Below, piece after piece: positions 1 through 13,535 of a stretch of 64,000 nt of DNA. Both the position numbers and the translations under genes were made by a program. Position 1 is the stretch's first letter, and each line of letters starts with the position of its first letter. Source of the stretch: Lamellibrachia satsuma (Eukaryota > Annelida > Polychaeta > Sabellida > Siboglinidae); the NCBI GenBank assembly GCA_033239005.1, contig BSQZ01000051.1:1949001-2013000 (forward strand). The letters run 5' to 3'. The notes beneath the pieces are model-generated. The model was given only the letters and a program-made list of their open reading frames with translations, did not search any database and had not been told where the DNA came from.

Positions 1-1246
1 TCCATCTTCAGAAAACCTGAAGAAAAAACAAAACATCGAAGTCACTGGTATATATATGATGATTCCTTGTAGTTTCAACAGTCTCATCATACATATCTGT
101 ATTTATTTGACAACACATTCTTTACATATAATTATAATATACATACACTGATGCATTTTATATAAATAAATTCAACTGAGTAGCCAGATAATGAACTCAG
201 CTTAGATGTTACAAGTTAATCATGAATAATATGCTGCCTAGCCCTGGACTAGAGTAGAGTATAGACTCTAGACCTCGTCCCGCCCCTAGACTGAGTCTAG
301 ATTAGTAGAACTAGTACTAGAAGTACCAGGTCCTACGGCTACACCTAGATAACACAACCTAGAAAACTGTCACGGTGTCAAAGTCACGTCGCATCATAAT
401 ATGTAGTATGTACAAAATTAATGATAGCTGATCAAATGTCATATATATGTATGTATAATATGCCATTTAGGGCAGGCACTGTCACTGGCGCAAACGTTCC
501 CAAGATAACTGGTTCGTTTAAAACCGCAGTAAAATCACAGCCCAGCCCCAGGAATAATACGATAAACGTAGCCTGCTCTCTCTCTCTCTCTTCTACTACT
601 AAAAATGGATGGATTAGTGTCAAACTAGTGCCGGATGCTAAACCTTGGCCTGGGCTTGGCCCGAGTCAGTGACAGTTGACAGCTACTAGCTAGTCCGAAG
701 ACCCGACTAGAGTCGAGACTAGACAGTCCTGACCTTAGACTTAGCGAGTTAGTCAGTGACAGTGTCAGTGTAGATTAGACTTGCAAGTTGCAATCGTTCG
801 TTCTAGAAAACATCCCGCGGGCGCAGCCTAGTTAGATGGCATATTGCAATCACAAACCATTAACAGTTACTTACAGAAATGTGTTACCTCTCAATACTTC
901 TGGACAACTCCGATGACAAAAAATTGCACACGTATTCGTCGGGGAACACGTACAAATATGTTATACTTAATGAATATTCATTAGCTTTGCTTAAGCGTAG
1001 AAGGGTTGCAGCGTACTACGGAGTTCAGACGGACTACCTGACTGTCGTTATACTATGCGATCCACTCCAAGCTATACCATTACCGGCTACATAATATTCG
1101 GCATGCTTACTTGTGCTATGCCATACTTTGGAAGTACTGAAGTACCGCCACCACCACCCCTACTAATTACCATTACTACTATACTGAACTAAATAAGAAA
1201 CTTAACATGTTGTAATGTGCTAACTTAAAACAGGCGGCATAATTCT
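1..1246. other. Non-coding stretch, CTAG-rich low complexity
   Basis: No gene is supported here. Between about 236 and 800 the sequence is unusually rich in CTAG, TCTAGA and GACTAG words mixed with GTCAGTGACAG-like repeats, which reads as degenerate low-complexity DNA. The short open frames show no protein-like composition and no splice context. Confidence 0.5.
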
Positions 1247-2740
1247 GTGGTTTTAACAAGATTTGCCATCCAAGCCAAAGGCCCAGATGGTAAGTGGACA
1301 AGGAAGCCATTGGCTTATCGAGAGTCCAACAATGTTCATCTACTTATAACCCGCCCTCCTGAGATATGTGTCAACCTTATTTTTAAACATATTCACGCTG
1401 CTAGCAGTTACACAATCTCTAGACAATTTGTTCCATTCATTTATTGTCCTCTGTGAGAACGAGTGCTTCCTGATGTCTAATCTACATTGATCCTTTACTA
1501 ATTTTACCTCATGTCATCTAGTTCTGCTATCCTTCTTGAGTGAGAAAAACATATTTCTATCAATATTTTCATACCCATTCAATATCTTAAAAACTTCAAT
1601 CTGATCTCCTCTTAACCTCCTTGTCTCTAGAGTTGTTAAACCACATTCTTTCAGGCCTTCTTCATAACTAAGGTCTCTCAGTTCTGGAATCATTTTAGTT
1701 GCTCTCCTTTGTATGCATTCAAGCTTATCTATATCCTTCTTACGATATGGTATCCATGCTTGTATACAGTATTCTAAATGACGTCTAACTATTGCTTTAT
1801 AAAGAGGTATAATTAACTTTTTTCCCTTGTATGTTATGTTTCTTCTAATCAATCCAAGAATTTGATTACCCACTGCAATACCACACTGCTCTGAAACTTT
1901 CATATCAGCGCTTATTGTAACTCCTAAGTCCTTTTCTTTTACATTAGTACCCAGAACAGTATCTCCCATTTTATAGTTTACATTCAAGTTCCCATGTCCT
2001 GTATGTAGGCATTTACATTTCCCAAAATTGAACAACATCTGCCATTTCTCAGACCATTTCGCTAATCTGTATAGATCGTTTTGTAAATGTTGTTTATCAC
2101 CATCAGTATTAACCTTTCTAAACAGTTTTGTGTCATCCGCAAATTTCAGTACGTTATTTATTATACTGTCGTCCAAGTCATTGATATAAATTAAGAATAA
2201 TATAGGTCCTAATACTGATCCTTGAGGTACCCCACTCACAACCGATTTCCAATTTGAAACTTCTCCATCTACTACAACTCGTTGTCTTCTGTCAGTCAGC
2301 CATTGTTCTATCCAGTCAGTGATGCTATCCCCGATACCATGGGCTTTTAATTTAAGTAGTAATCTTTGATGTGGCACTTTGTCAAAAGCTTTCTGAAAAT
2401 CTAAGTAGATAATATCTACTGGCGATCCCACGTCTATACACTTAGTGATTTCTTCCAAAAAACATAACATATTTGTTAAGCATGACCTCGCTTTAAGGAA
2501 TCCATGTTGAGATGAATTTAATAATTTATGCTTAACGAGGAAGTCCACCATATGGTCTTTAATTAACCTTTCTAATAATTTACAAATCACTGACGTTAAA
2601 CTCACTGGTCTGTAATTCTCTGACTTATTTCTCGAACCCTTTTTAAATAATGGTATGATGTTTGCTTCTTTCCATTCAAACGGAACAACTCCCTCTTCTA
2701 ATGACAAGTTGAATACTCTGATGGATGTTGCCTTTACTTT
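1247..2740 (-). mobile_element. CR1-like non-LTR retrotransposon, 5'-truncated
   Basis: This is the 3' part of a LINE on the minus strand: most of the reverse transcriptase, the C-terminal region and the 3' untranslated tail. The tail word AAGCCAATGGCTTCCTTGTC recurs in related form at the ends of other copies near 19.0, 30.0, 33.9, 62.0 and 63.4 kb, so the family is multicopy here. The element begins abruptly inside the reverse transcriptase near 2740, the usual 5' truncation of target-primed insertion. No clear target duplication was found. Confidence 0.9.
1340..2707 (-). pseudogene. CR1-like LINE reverse transcriptase, partial
   Basis: The translated product of 1514-2707 (397 residues) is a non-LTR reverse transcriptase lacking its N-terminus. 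Visible motifs in order are ENYRPVSLTSV, the catalytic YLDFQKAFDKVPH, SGVPQGSVLGP and the FADD catalytic box, followed by the thumb (KDLGVTISADMK) and the ECIQRRATKMIP region. The frame is closed at 1514-1516 by TGA where related copies have GGA for glycine. The next 57 or so codons remain open to a second stop at 1340-1342 and match the normal C-terminus (QCRLDIRKHSFSQRTINEW). There is therefore one premature stop near the end and no 5' half. It is a recent but non-autonomous fossil. Confidence 0.88.
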
Positions 2741-3077
2741 GAATCATATCTGTATAATATTGTCCGAAATCTCCATATATACCTGCTAGCAACGTAAATA
2801 TATTAAATTAATTCATTGTAAACTTAATTGCCATCTGGATTTTTGCACTAGGTAGCATGAAGTGACAGTAAAGTTAATATTCTATACACACACTCACGAA
2901 TTTTATCATTGGTAACTTTGTCATGTGATCGGCACGTCGATGGAAGTTACGCCCATAATCTACATTGATCCGCATAGTCTTTACCACTGTGGACATCAGC
3001 TATTTTAGCCTTACAAAATCTGACAACTAAAGTCAATTCTTTCGATGATTAAAAAAATAGCCTTTTAACTTTCATAC

Positions 3078-4469
3078 CATGGGTGGATCCAGGGGGTTTC
3101 CATCACTTGCCCGGCCCCCTTTATTTTATTTTAGCCGAATTTCTTTCATCAAGTCAGAATAGCAAACCGTTGAGAGGTATAATCGTTTTAAGGCCACTTG
3201 TTTTCTGTGGCAACAGAATAACACGTCAATACGAATTATTAAAACATAACCATTTACAACTACAATTAAGAATATCACGCCAGTGGTTTACTTGTTGGAC
3301 ACACATCATCTTAATCTCATGGGCTGCGCCATACTGTTACGTCATGTCACGAGTGTCATATTATGACAATATTATACGCTCGCCAAATGAAAATATATTT
3401 GTATACACCAATTCCTATATTTGAAAATAGGATATGACCATGATGTTTCCATCCAAACTCAACTTATGTAACTAAACTAGTCCTCTTTCTGTCAAAACAG
3501 AACATTTGTTTGAGACTGTGTTGGTTCTGTGTATGCCGTCCTCCCTTAATACGTCACAAGCAGTCTAGGTTACCCTGATTTCATAGAATTGCGCGAGCAC
3601 TTATCGGTCGCGCTGGTTTACACATCAGCCCTCAGTCAATCAGAGAAATTACCGGAATCTCTTACTTTTAGAACACATTCTGAGCAAATCACTGGCAGAA
3701 TATTATTGATTTTAGTTGCACATGGTTAGTTTTAATTATGTATTTTATGTGCATTGCCCCGAAGTCATGACCTTTGCTTCGCTTTACTGTTCTCATCAAC
3801 TTCTGGGTTGATGCTGGCGATGTGGTTTTGGAAATGCACGACCAAGCATACGATGGAGTTGTGAATATGACCGGGAAGACGAATGGTGTGGCTGCTTTCA
3901 TGCTGACCGATAACCCAAAATGCCCTGTATAATGTTATGTACTGAACGTGTTCATCGCGAACGCATGCGTAGTGATAAATCTTTGTCTCTACCTCGATTT
4001 TATTTATTATAGCAGTTGCGAACTTCATTTATTTCTCCCCCAATTGGCCAGGAAGCTCGAAAGCACGATCACAAAGTTGGTGTCTGAGACCAGTTGTACC
4101 ACGTCGCAGGAAGTGATGAGTTAATCGCTGCGATTGACAGGATGTATTCACACAACCCTACCCTGGTGGTGTGGATTGAAATGTAGGCAAGTTCAAACTA
4201 CAACTAACTGAATTTTCAAGACAGCGGATGATTTTATGGATAAAAAATATAAATTTGTGAAATATCTGACACATTTAAACATAAATGCTATTTGCTTTTT
4301 TATGCATAACCTAGTGTAGTTTGTATACACAGCAATTACTCCATCACGACATATGTGTGTTTACTCCGTCACGACATATATGTGTGCTTTCGTGCTTGTC
4401 CTGCCATCTGGTGTGTATATTTTGGGGGAAACTGGGCAACCCCTTCTTTAAGATCTGGATCCGCCCATG
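3078..4469. mobile_element. TIR element, hAT-like ends
   Basis: The left end reads CATGGGTGGATCCAG (3078-3092) and the right end, read on the other strand, CATGGGCGGATCCAG (4455-4469): 15-bp terminal inverted repeats with one mismatch. The flanks share CATAC, a possible short target duplication. No transposase frame is visible inside, so it would be non-autonomous. Related GGCGGATCCAG ends bound the insert at 43.5-47.6 kb, and a right end recurs at about 50.53 kb. Assignment to hAT rests only on the general form of the termini. Confidence 0.6.
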
Positions 4470-5070
4470 CATACAGCAGTTTTATTTTAGTAGCTAAATA
4501 GCGCTGTAGATATGATTTGTGATGCCCAATGGAGAAATAACATAAAATAACATTACTAGCTAGTTAAGGACGAACACAAACGTACAACATTAATCGACTA
4601 TTTAAACTGTGATTAACGGTCGCTATAGACCAGTTAGATGCATAAAATATACGCACGCACGCGCGCGGCCATTACAATACATTCGCCTGGCAGTCCGTCG
4701 ACCGTCCGCATTATGGTAAATTCAGAAAACAAAACGAAACTATGGTTTTGTTACGGTTATTACTCATGGATCGTGTGGTCAGCCCACACGCAACCTGACC
4801 AATCATCGCATGTTCTTGTGACAAATGACATCACATAAATAGGAATGTTAGCCGCTCCCTTCAGTGACATATGTATATACTGTGCAAAATGGCAGTGATG
4901 TGAACATAATTCATATATCCTGATTCCCTAACTCCCAATTTAAAGGGGGCATAGCCATAGTCGTAGTTACTAAAAACAACCAATTCATGCACTAAATTAT
5001 AATCATATCGGTGAATATCGTAACGTTCTGTTGAAAATGTTCAAGTGTTAATTTGCGTTAACTTGAGTCA
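4224..5070. repeat. Segment duplicated at 50.22-51.11 kb
   Basis: About 850 bp, including the right end of the TIR element, a 'GTAAATTCAGAAAACAAAAC' stretch and the sequence around CCTGACCAATCATCGC, recurs with small differences at about 50222-51108. The second copy sits inside intron 1 of copy 4 of the tandem gene. No coding function was seen; the open frame (4638-4838) recurs only because the DNA is duplicated. Confidence 0.75.
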
Positions 5071-5258
5071 GTAGATGGCGACACGTGAAATAACGCTAAA
5101 TAATGGTAAATATTTGTATAATTTGGTAAAATATTCCTATATTATTACTATATTTGTACATCTGAATTCCCGTATTTCCTTAAATCTTAGACCAAAAACA
5201 AATCGGCACATTGCACGTACAGGGTCATGCCCATAGTCTATAGAACCAAGTTTGACTG

Positions 5259-5407
5259 CATGGCCATGGGCATGGCATGGCCATGGGCATGGCATGGCCA
5301 TGGGCATGGCATGGCCATGGGCATGGCATGGCCATGGGCATGGCATGGCCATGGGCATGGCATGGCCATGGGCATGGCATGGCCATGGGCATGGCATGGC
5401 CATGGGC
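5259..5407. repeat. 17-bp minisatellite
   Basis: The unit CATGGCCATGGGCATGG is repeated nearly perfectly nine times. Because 17 is not a multiple of 3 and the unit has no stop in any frame, all reading frames on both strands stay open and produce artefactual frames such as MAMGMAWPWAWHGHGHG. Confidence 0.95.
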
Positions 5408-7447
<2,040 letters not shown>

Positions 7448-7499
7448 AGGTTTGCTATAAAAAATGGCATTCAGTCATTTCATATGTACTTTCAGCTGC

Positions 7500-8710
7500 A
7501 ACACCTCTCCTGGATTTTTGCTAAGCTGACATTTTGGACAGCCCTGGACAGTTGGGTCGTTAATCTGAGTTCTGAACAGTTTCCCTTGTTTATATCGGGT
7601 CCAGATCATTTGCCCCCCTCAGACAGTTGCCCCTTGCCCACATGCACCCAGACATTAGCCCCTTTACTTATTGGAAATCTGGACAGTTGCCCCTATTTGT
7701 ATCTTCTGGATTATTTGTGAGTTTTTTAAGAAATAGTTTTTTTAACTTATTTTTTTATTTCTGAACATGAATTCAAGATATGTATTATCCTAATTGTAAT
7801 TAATATTCTTTGTGCCAGATCAGCCAAGTAAATTACTTTATGTAGTTGGAGATGATCCTGTAATCAAAGGATTATCTTTATTGCAATTGAGGAAGAAGCC
7901 AGTGACATTAGGATCTGGACATGTTAGGACAATTGAGGATATTTTAAAGAAGCCATCTCAACAAGGTTTCATTTGAATTGCATTTACCATGGAGAGTTGG
8001 AGTGACTCCATTTTCCTATAAAACTGGATGCACAAGCCAGAGTTGTCAGAATTCACTTATAACTTCACCATGGAAATTACTACTAGCATCTGAGGAGGTC
8101 AGAAGCTATGTTTTGAGTGTCATTCCTACACCAAGAAGGGGGACCAACAAGATTACTCTTCAATGGGAGTGAAGCCAGCGTCGATCCTGATCATGCAAGG
8201 GTGCTGTGGTCACTGATCTGATCTCCAGATCCAGAATGTGATCAACAAGACTGCCTGCAACCATGATGGTGACACGGCATGGATAGAAGCTGCCAAGGTC
8301 CGTGAGAAAATCCGTCTGAAAATTAAGGCAGCTAATACCAGGGGCACTCTAGACCAGCTGATCTCTAATTCATTACTGTCCACCACTGTTCGTGGAAGCA
8401 TCACCCCAAGAACCCATCTTCCACCACTGATCTGACAATCAATGATACCTGGAAGACAACTGGTGACAAGATCATCTCATACACACTCCAGGGGATAGGC
8501 CATTGCATTAGGCTAAAGTGACTTCGACTTGTCATTGAATGTTATGTTATTGTAGCAATAATAATAAAACAGCAAACTGATATTGACTTGTCAACTATCA
8601 TAGAAAAAAGGGGCAGATGTTCGGGGCGGGGGGCAAATATCCTAGGAAGCAGATGTCTGGGGGGCAAGTGTCCTAGGGGCAAATGTCCGGGGGGGGAGTG
8701 ACCGCAACCC
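7500..8710 (+). pseudogene. Coding-like relic between related flanks
   Basis: An interior of about 750 bp (7810-8565) has protein-like pieces in changing frames, including DGDTAWIEAAKVREKIRLKI in the frame ending at 8435. It ends with an AATAAA at 8563-8568. It is flanked by copies of a short degenerate word: GGACAGTTGCCCC and relatives at 7545-7700, and the reverse-complement-like GGGGCAAATGTCC and relatives at 8607-8690. This layout suggests a decayed mobile element or processed gene with inverted, reiterated ends. The product is not recognised. Confidence 0.35.
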
Positions 8711-9479
8711 ATTTATATAAGTTGTTATATCATTGATATATCATCAAATTTACTGTAAACTTTGAGCCTTCAACATCGTAATCACCAACATGTATTGGTA
8801 AATTTTTAATTACTACAAAGGGCAAACCTTACAACCACAAGTAACAGCATTGTACAGGTGACCAGTGACATGTTTAGTATGGGAAACTTTTGGGCTCTCT
8901 CCCACACAAATGGAATGAGCAGGCAGGTGCCCTTAATTGGAAATAAACCTTGTCCACTGAGAAAGAAAATAAGGCCTGAATGGTCTGATTTTGGTTTTAC
9001 TGTCTGTTACAGTAACTTAGTATTTGTTTTTGATGCAAATGCTTGATTATATTGTTCTTGTTCACAATGTTTCAATACCAGAGTAGACAGGGTCTACGCT
9101 GTAATGTTGACAACTTCCTGGCTCTTGCCAGATTCAGGGTGACATATTAATAGCAGACAAATATGATTTTAAAAGTAAATATAAGAGTAAAGATTACCAG
9201 TATCAAGTCAATAATTCCAACAAAATCAATTCCAATTCCCAAAAAATCAATTCCAATTCCAACTAATTTTCGAAAATCAATTCCAATTCCGGAATTGGAA
9301 TTGACCACATGCCTGAAGTATATTCATGACAATATCTTGTGTCCATGTACTACAGCAACAGTTATAAACAGTACTATTGAATTGAAACAGGCTTATGTCC
9401 GTGGTGCTTTTGTCTGGAGGGGCTTTTGTCCATGCACCATACTATCTAGCAGATGTTTTCAGTATAATACCTAATAATT

Positions 9480-9486
9480 ATATATA

Positions 9487-9552
<66 letters not shown>
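9480..9552. repeat. (TA)n microsatellite
   Basis: A TA dinucleotide run lies directly before the left arm of the foldback element that begins at 9555. Confidence 0.95.
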
Positions 9553-9553
<1 letters not shown>

Positions 9554-9554
9554 G

Positions 9555-9699
9555 TAATGAAATATGGACCCATACGTACACTTTCTATGGGTTTCTTATT
9601 TTATATCTGACACCCGATTTAGGTAACATAATGCTTGAATATTGTTATTGGACCAAATGCAGATCTATGCTTCCGACATCTTTACCTTATAAATGCTGT

Positions 9700-9788
<89 letters not shown>

Positions 9789-9797
9789 CATACATAC

Positions 9798-9873
<76 letters not shown>

Positions 9874-9900
9874 ATGTATGTATGTATATATATATGTATA

Positions 9901-9953
<53 letters not shown>

Positions 9954-10100
9954 GTGCAGCATTTATAAGGTAAAGATGTCACAAGCATAGATCTGCATTT
10001 GGTCCAATAACAATATTCATGCATTATGTTATCTAAATCGGGTGTCAGATATAAAATAAGAAACCCATAGAAAGTGTACCTATGGGTCCATATTTCATTA
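9555..10100. mobile_element. Foldback element with 145-bp inverted arms
   Basis: The left arm (9555-9699) starts TAATGAAATATGGACCCATA; the right arm (9956-10100) is its near-perfect reverse complement and ends TATTTCATTA. The loop of about 255 bp is pure microsatellite: (CA)n, (TA)n, (CATA)n, (TG)n, (TATG)n and (TA)n again. There is no transposase. It behaves like a MITE or foldback element whose centre has been taken over by simple repeats. Confidence 0.85.
9700..9955. repeat. Compound microsatellite in foldback loop
   Basis: The order is (CA)n, (TA)n, (CATA)n, (TA)n, (TG)n about 9811-9857, (TATG)n, and (TA)n to 9952. The overlapping frames of Tyr/Ile, Cys/Val and Thr/His on both strands are artefacts. 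Confidence 0.95.
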
Positions 10101-10491
10101 TGGAATCCTTACAGAATTTTGACCTCCCTGGCCCATTGAAAACAGTGCAATGTTGATTAGATAATATAATGTAGTTTGGAGCTGGGAAGCTACAATTTTG
10201 GTTAAATGCTTTTGGTTATGTTACCAGTGGCATTCGTCAAACTGACCAAACAGATTCATTAAAAACATTAAGAGATCAGTGAAAGACCCATTGGTTGAAT
10301 TAACATGGCTCCATAGGGAAAATGTTTCCCTGTGGTTGATTACTTTATACATTCTATATGACACTGACACTGTTATATTCTAAAAATAATATATACAAGA
10401 GAAAGTTTCTTATATTGTGATTCATTTTTATTATAAAAGATGAATTTTGTAAAATTATCAAGTCACTGCAATGTATGTGTAATCTTTTCGG

Positions 10492-10893
10492 ATGAAGGAT
10501 TCACCATTGGTTCGTACAAGTACAGGTACTAGTTTTGAAGCATCCAGCGCAACGGGTGATGCCGTCAATCTTGACATTACAAATGTCACCTTTAGTGCCA
10601 CCACCTCTACTACTGCTGTGACACCATTGACAACTGATGTCGAAACGCAAATCAATCCGGTAACAATATCTCAAGTGCGACACTTCGCGAATGCTGCTGG
10701 AGTCACGGATGACATTATTGCACCAATGAACGTTGATCATGACTACTCCTATGTGAAGCTTCCATCAGATTCAGTGAGAACAAAGACATTGGCACAAATG
10801 ATACACACTATGTGATAACAGCGACATAACCGAGGATGATTCAAGCAGCTCCGACACCTATGAGGAAGAGAAGACGTTTGTCATTCGCAAGTA
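10492..10893 (+). pseudogene. Unrecognised coding fragment with frameshift
   Basis: The frame 10492-10815 encodes 107 residues rich in Thr, Ser and Val (for example NLDITNVTFSATTSTTAV), then meets TGA. Immediately afterwards another frame reads CDNSDITEDDSSSSDTYEEE and ends KTFVIRK then TAA at about 10893: an acidic serine-rich tail typical of the C-terminus of a nuclear or cytosolic protein. The two halves join if one base is removed near 10810. This suggests a broken gene or transposon-encoded protein, or a sequencing error. No intron signals were identified and the family is not recognised. An opposite-strand frame (10458-10655) is considered a shadow. Confidence 0.35.
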
Positions 10894-11064
10894 AAACTTA
10901 TGTCACTTCTCTGGACCTGCCTCACATCAAACTGTCATAAACTGTGACGCCGGTTGTACTCATGTCTGATCTGTCAACCAAGCAAGGTCTTTCGGATACT
11001 GGGGTGTCTGTCAGTGGCAAGTGTGCTGATTTCCGCCCCTGGTTGAGTGAAAAGTTAATTTAAT

Positions 11065-11465
11065 CTGTTAGGTGTACATGTACTATCAGTCAGAATTAGT
11101 AGTGTATTGGTGTATATTTACTGCCAGTAGTGTATTGGAACATATGGTTGGTGTGCAAGTACTATCAGTCAGAACAAGTAGTGTATTGATACACATGATT
11201 GGTGCACATTTACTGTCAGAACAAGTAGTGAATTGGTACAGATTCCAGAATGAGATGACTGGTGCACATTTACTGTCGGTAGGAACAAGTAGTGTATTGG
11301 TATGCATGATTGGTGTACATTTACTGTCAGTCAGAGCAAGTAGTATATTGGTACACATGATTGGTGTACATTTACTGTGAGTCAGAATAAGTAGTATTGG
11401 TACACATTATTGGTATACATTTACTGTCCAGTCAAAACAAGTAGTGTATTGCCATTGGTACAGAT
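11065..11465. repeat. Degenerate tandem repeat, about 55-60 bp unit
   Basis: About seven diverged copies of a unit containing AAGTAGTGTATTGGTACACA and TGGTGCACATTTACTGTCAG follow each other. Frames on both strands here are repeat translations. Confidence 0.85.
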
Positions 11466-12535
11466 GATGATGGTGAAACAGTTGCATTATTATTATTAAA
11501 ATGCCTGGGCTGTATAAAGATTAATTATTTCTTAAGCTAAACTACCTGTAAATTTGATATGTTGTGTTATAATAATGATATGTGTAACTGTGATATCCAT
11601 GTTCCAGGTTGTATTTCCCGGTGGTAGAAGTCACTGTTTTTAGTCAATGTTTAGTCTTGGTTTCAGTCATTCTAGTTAGTCTTATTTCTTTGGTAATTGT
11701 TTTTCTATGTGAATAAACTTTTCATATATTTTATGTTGGTCTCAATATAAATGAAATTGTGTGTAGTCACATGCAAGATGCTGCAGGTAACATTTTTATT
11801 GACAGAAGTGGGATAAGAAGGCATTCAGATCATTCAGTTATTAATCTTTTAGTGGGGATTTTTATATTTTTCCAGGTTGTTTTTCAACCTGCTGCATACT
11901 GTGGGTGCCTCATGATTTGTCTATATCAGACTATCATTATACTCACATGTGTCAGGTCAATCTCCATAGCAAAACTTTCCATCAGATCAATTCGGTTCAG
12001 AATAGACATCACAGATCCTACCCACATCGCAGGATGGGATTAATTGTCTTGTCTTTCCTGAGCCTCCCTCTGGCCCACAGTGTGAAATGCCAATATGCAG
12101 CCAGTTGATATGTTCTGAAATATAATTTGTTACGGTTAGTTGATAGCATTAATTCTATAATTACCACAATAGTTGCAAAACTGTGAACATTACATACTGT
12201 CAGTAGTTAATTATTGTTATTTAAATGATTACATTGCATCCAACAACAAGGTGTTGTGGTGTGCTACAGAGAGGGGTGATTACAAGTATGAATATTAATG
12301 TAATCATTATTACAGTAATTATTGCGATCACAGTTACTAATGTAATCATGATTACAGTAATTATTACAATCACCATTACAGTAACATTGAAGAATATATA
12401 TTGACATAATGAATTAAGTAAACCCTCATGTTAATATTGTCATCAATGTTATGCAACACAAAATCAAACACAATATGAAAATACAGTCACGGTACACTTC
12501 ATTATATTAGATACAAAATAAAGCCTGCTTGCATT
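11466..12535. other. No gene seen; AT-rich
   Basis: An AATAAA lies at 11712-11717. A cluster of GTAATCATTATTACAG-like imperfect palindromes occupies about 12290-12385. No coding exon can be defended. Confidence 0.4.
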
Positions 12536-13535
12536 GTAGTTCGGATGCTTAAAATTATTTCTTTAGTATTATATAGTTGCAAATTGAGACCTTGCATATA
12601 ATGGCCCCATAAGTTCACTTGGCTGGAAGTAGCCAGCCCCAAATGTTTACTTTAGAAATATATGCAGAGGCAATCAAGCCATGATTAACCATCACCTTAT
12701 CACCCTTTGACCCAACCAGTGGACATTCTATTGTCTAGGTCTTCCCTCCAAACGTTGCCCACCTGAATGACTTGTCCACTGCCAAGTGCCCACTAAGCCA
12801 CTAGCCCACTATCCAGTACCCAACTCAGTTGGTAATTGGTATTTCTCCCCAGTCCTAATTCATTCACCCTTGTCTGAACCTGTCTGTCTCAGGCTAGTGA
12901 CTGCAGGCCTGTTAAAAATGCCACTGGTTGTCAGTGCCAGTGGATAACATTTAATTGAAATATCATATTAAATTATGTTAAATTAGTTGAGCTAATTCAA
13001 TTAACAATATAAACTGGGGTTATGGCTTGCATATGGGTTAAGTCAGGGTTAGATAAACAAATCTCCTACCCTAATCATAAGCCAATACATTAAAGCCAAA
13101 TATAACAAATGTTATCATATTTAATGGTAAAGACACTAAGAAGTTTTTCATGATTTTTCTTCAGGATAATCCAGCACACTATGGACCTTCAGCATATGAG
13201 TAGTATTTAATAAAACAATCAGTCTGTTTTACAGTTTATTTGTTTTTCGTCTTTGTTATAAGATTATAGGTTTATCTTCTCTAAACTTAGCGGGCCGCGG
13301 GCTTAGCCATGTTTGGCCTGCGGGTATGGGCAGGGCCTGGGCCAGAAACTTGCGGGCCGGGCCTGGGCCAAACATTCACGGTCTGGGTCGGGCCGGGCCT
13401 GGGCCTAAATTCTAGTTTGCGGGCCTAGGCCGGGCCGGGCTTGAAAAATTATTGCGGGCCTGGGCCGGGCCTGGACTCTAACTGCTAATTGCGGGCCGGG
13501 CTTCGGATCAAATTCTAGGCCCGCGCAGGGCACTA
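12536..13535. mobile_element. Partial hAT-like element, right end
   Basis: From ATGCTTAAAATTATTTCTTT onward this matches the interior of the complete element at 21501-22943. It includes the GGGCCGGGCCTGGGCC-rich subterminal array (13290-13520) and the right terminus, CGCGCAGGGCACTA at about 13522-13535. The left terminus is missing, and most of the transposase-like segment seen in the other copy (22445 onward) is deleted. Confidence 0.7.

Noticed and set aside
9631..10024. 119-residue frames on both strands
   Set aside because: Microsatellite loop and mirrored arms of the foldback element; the two strands encode nearly the same string because of the inverted repeat.
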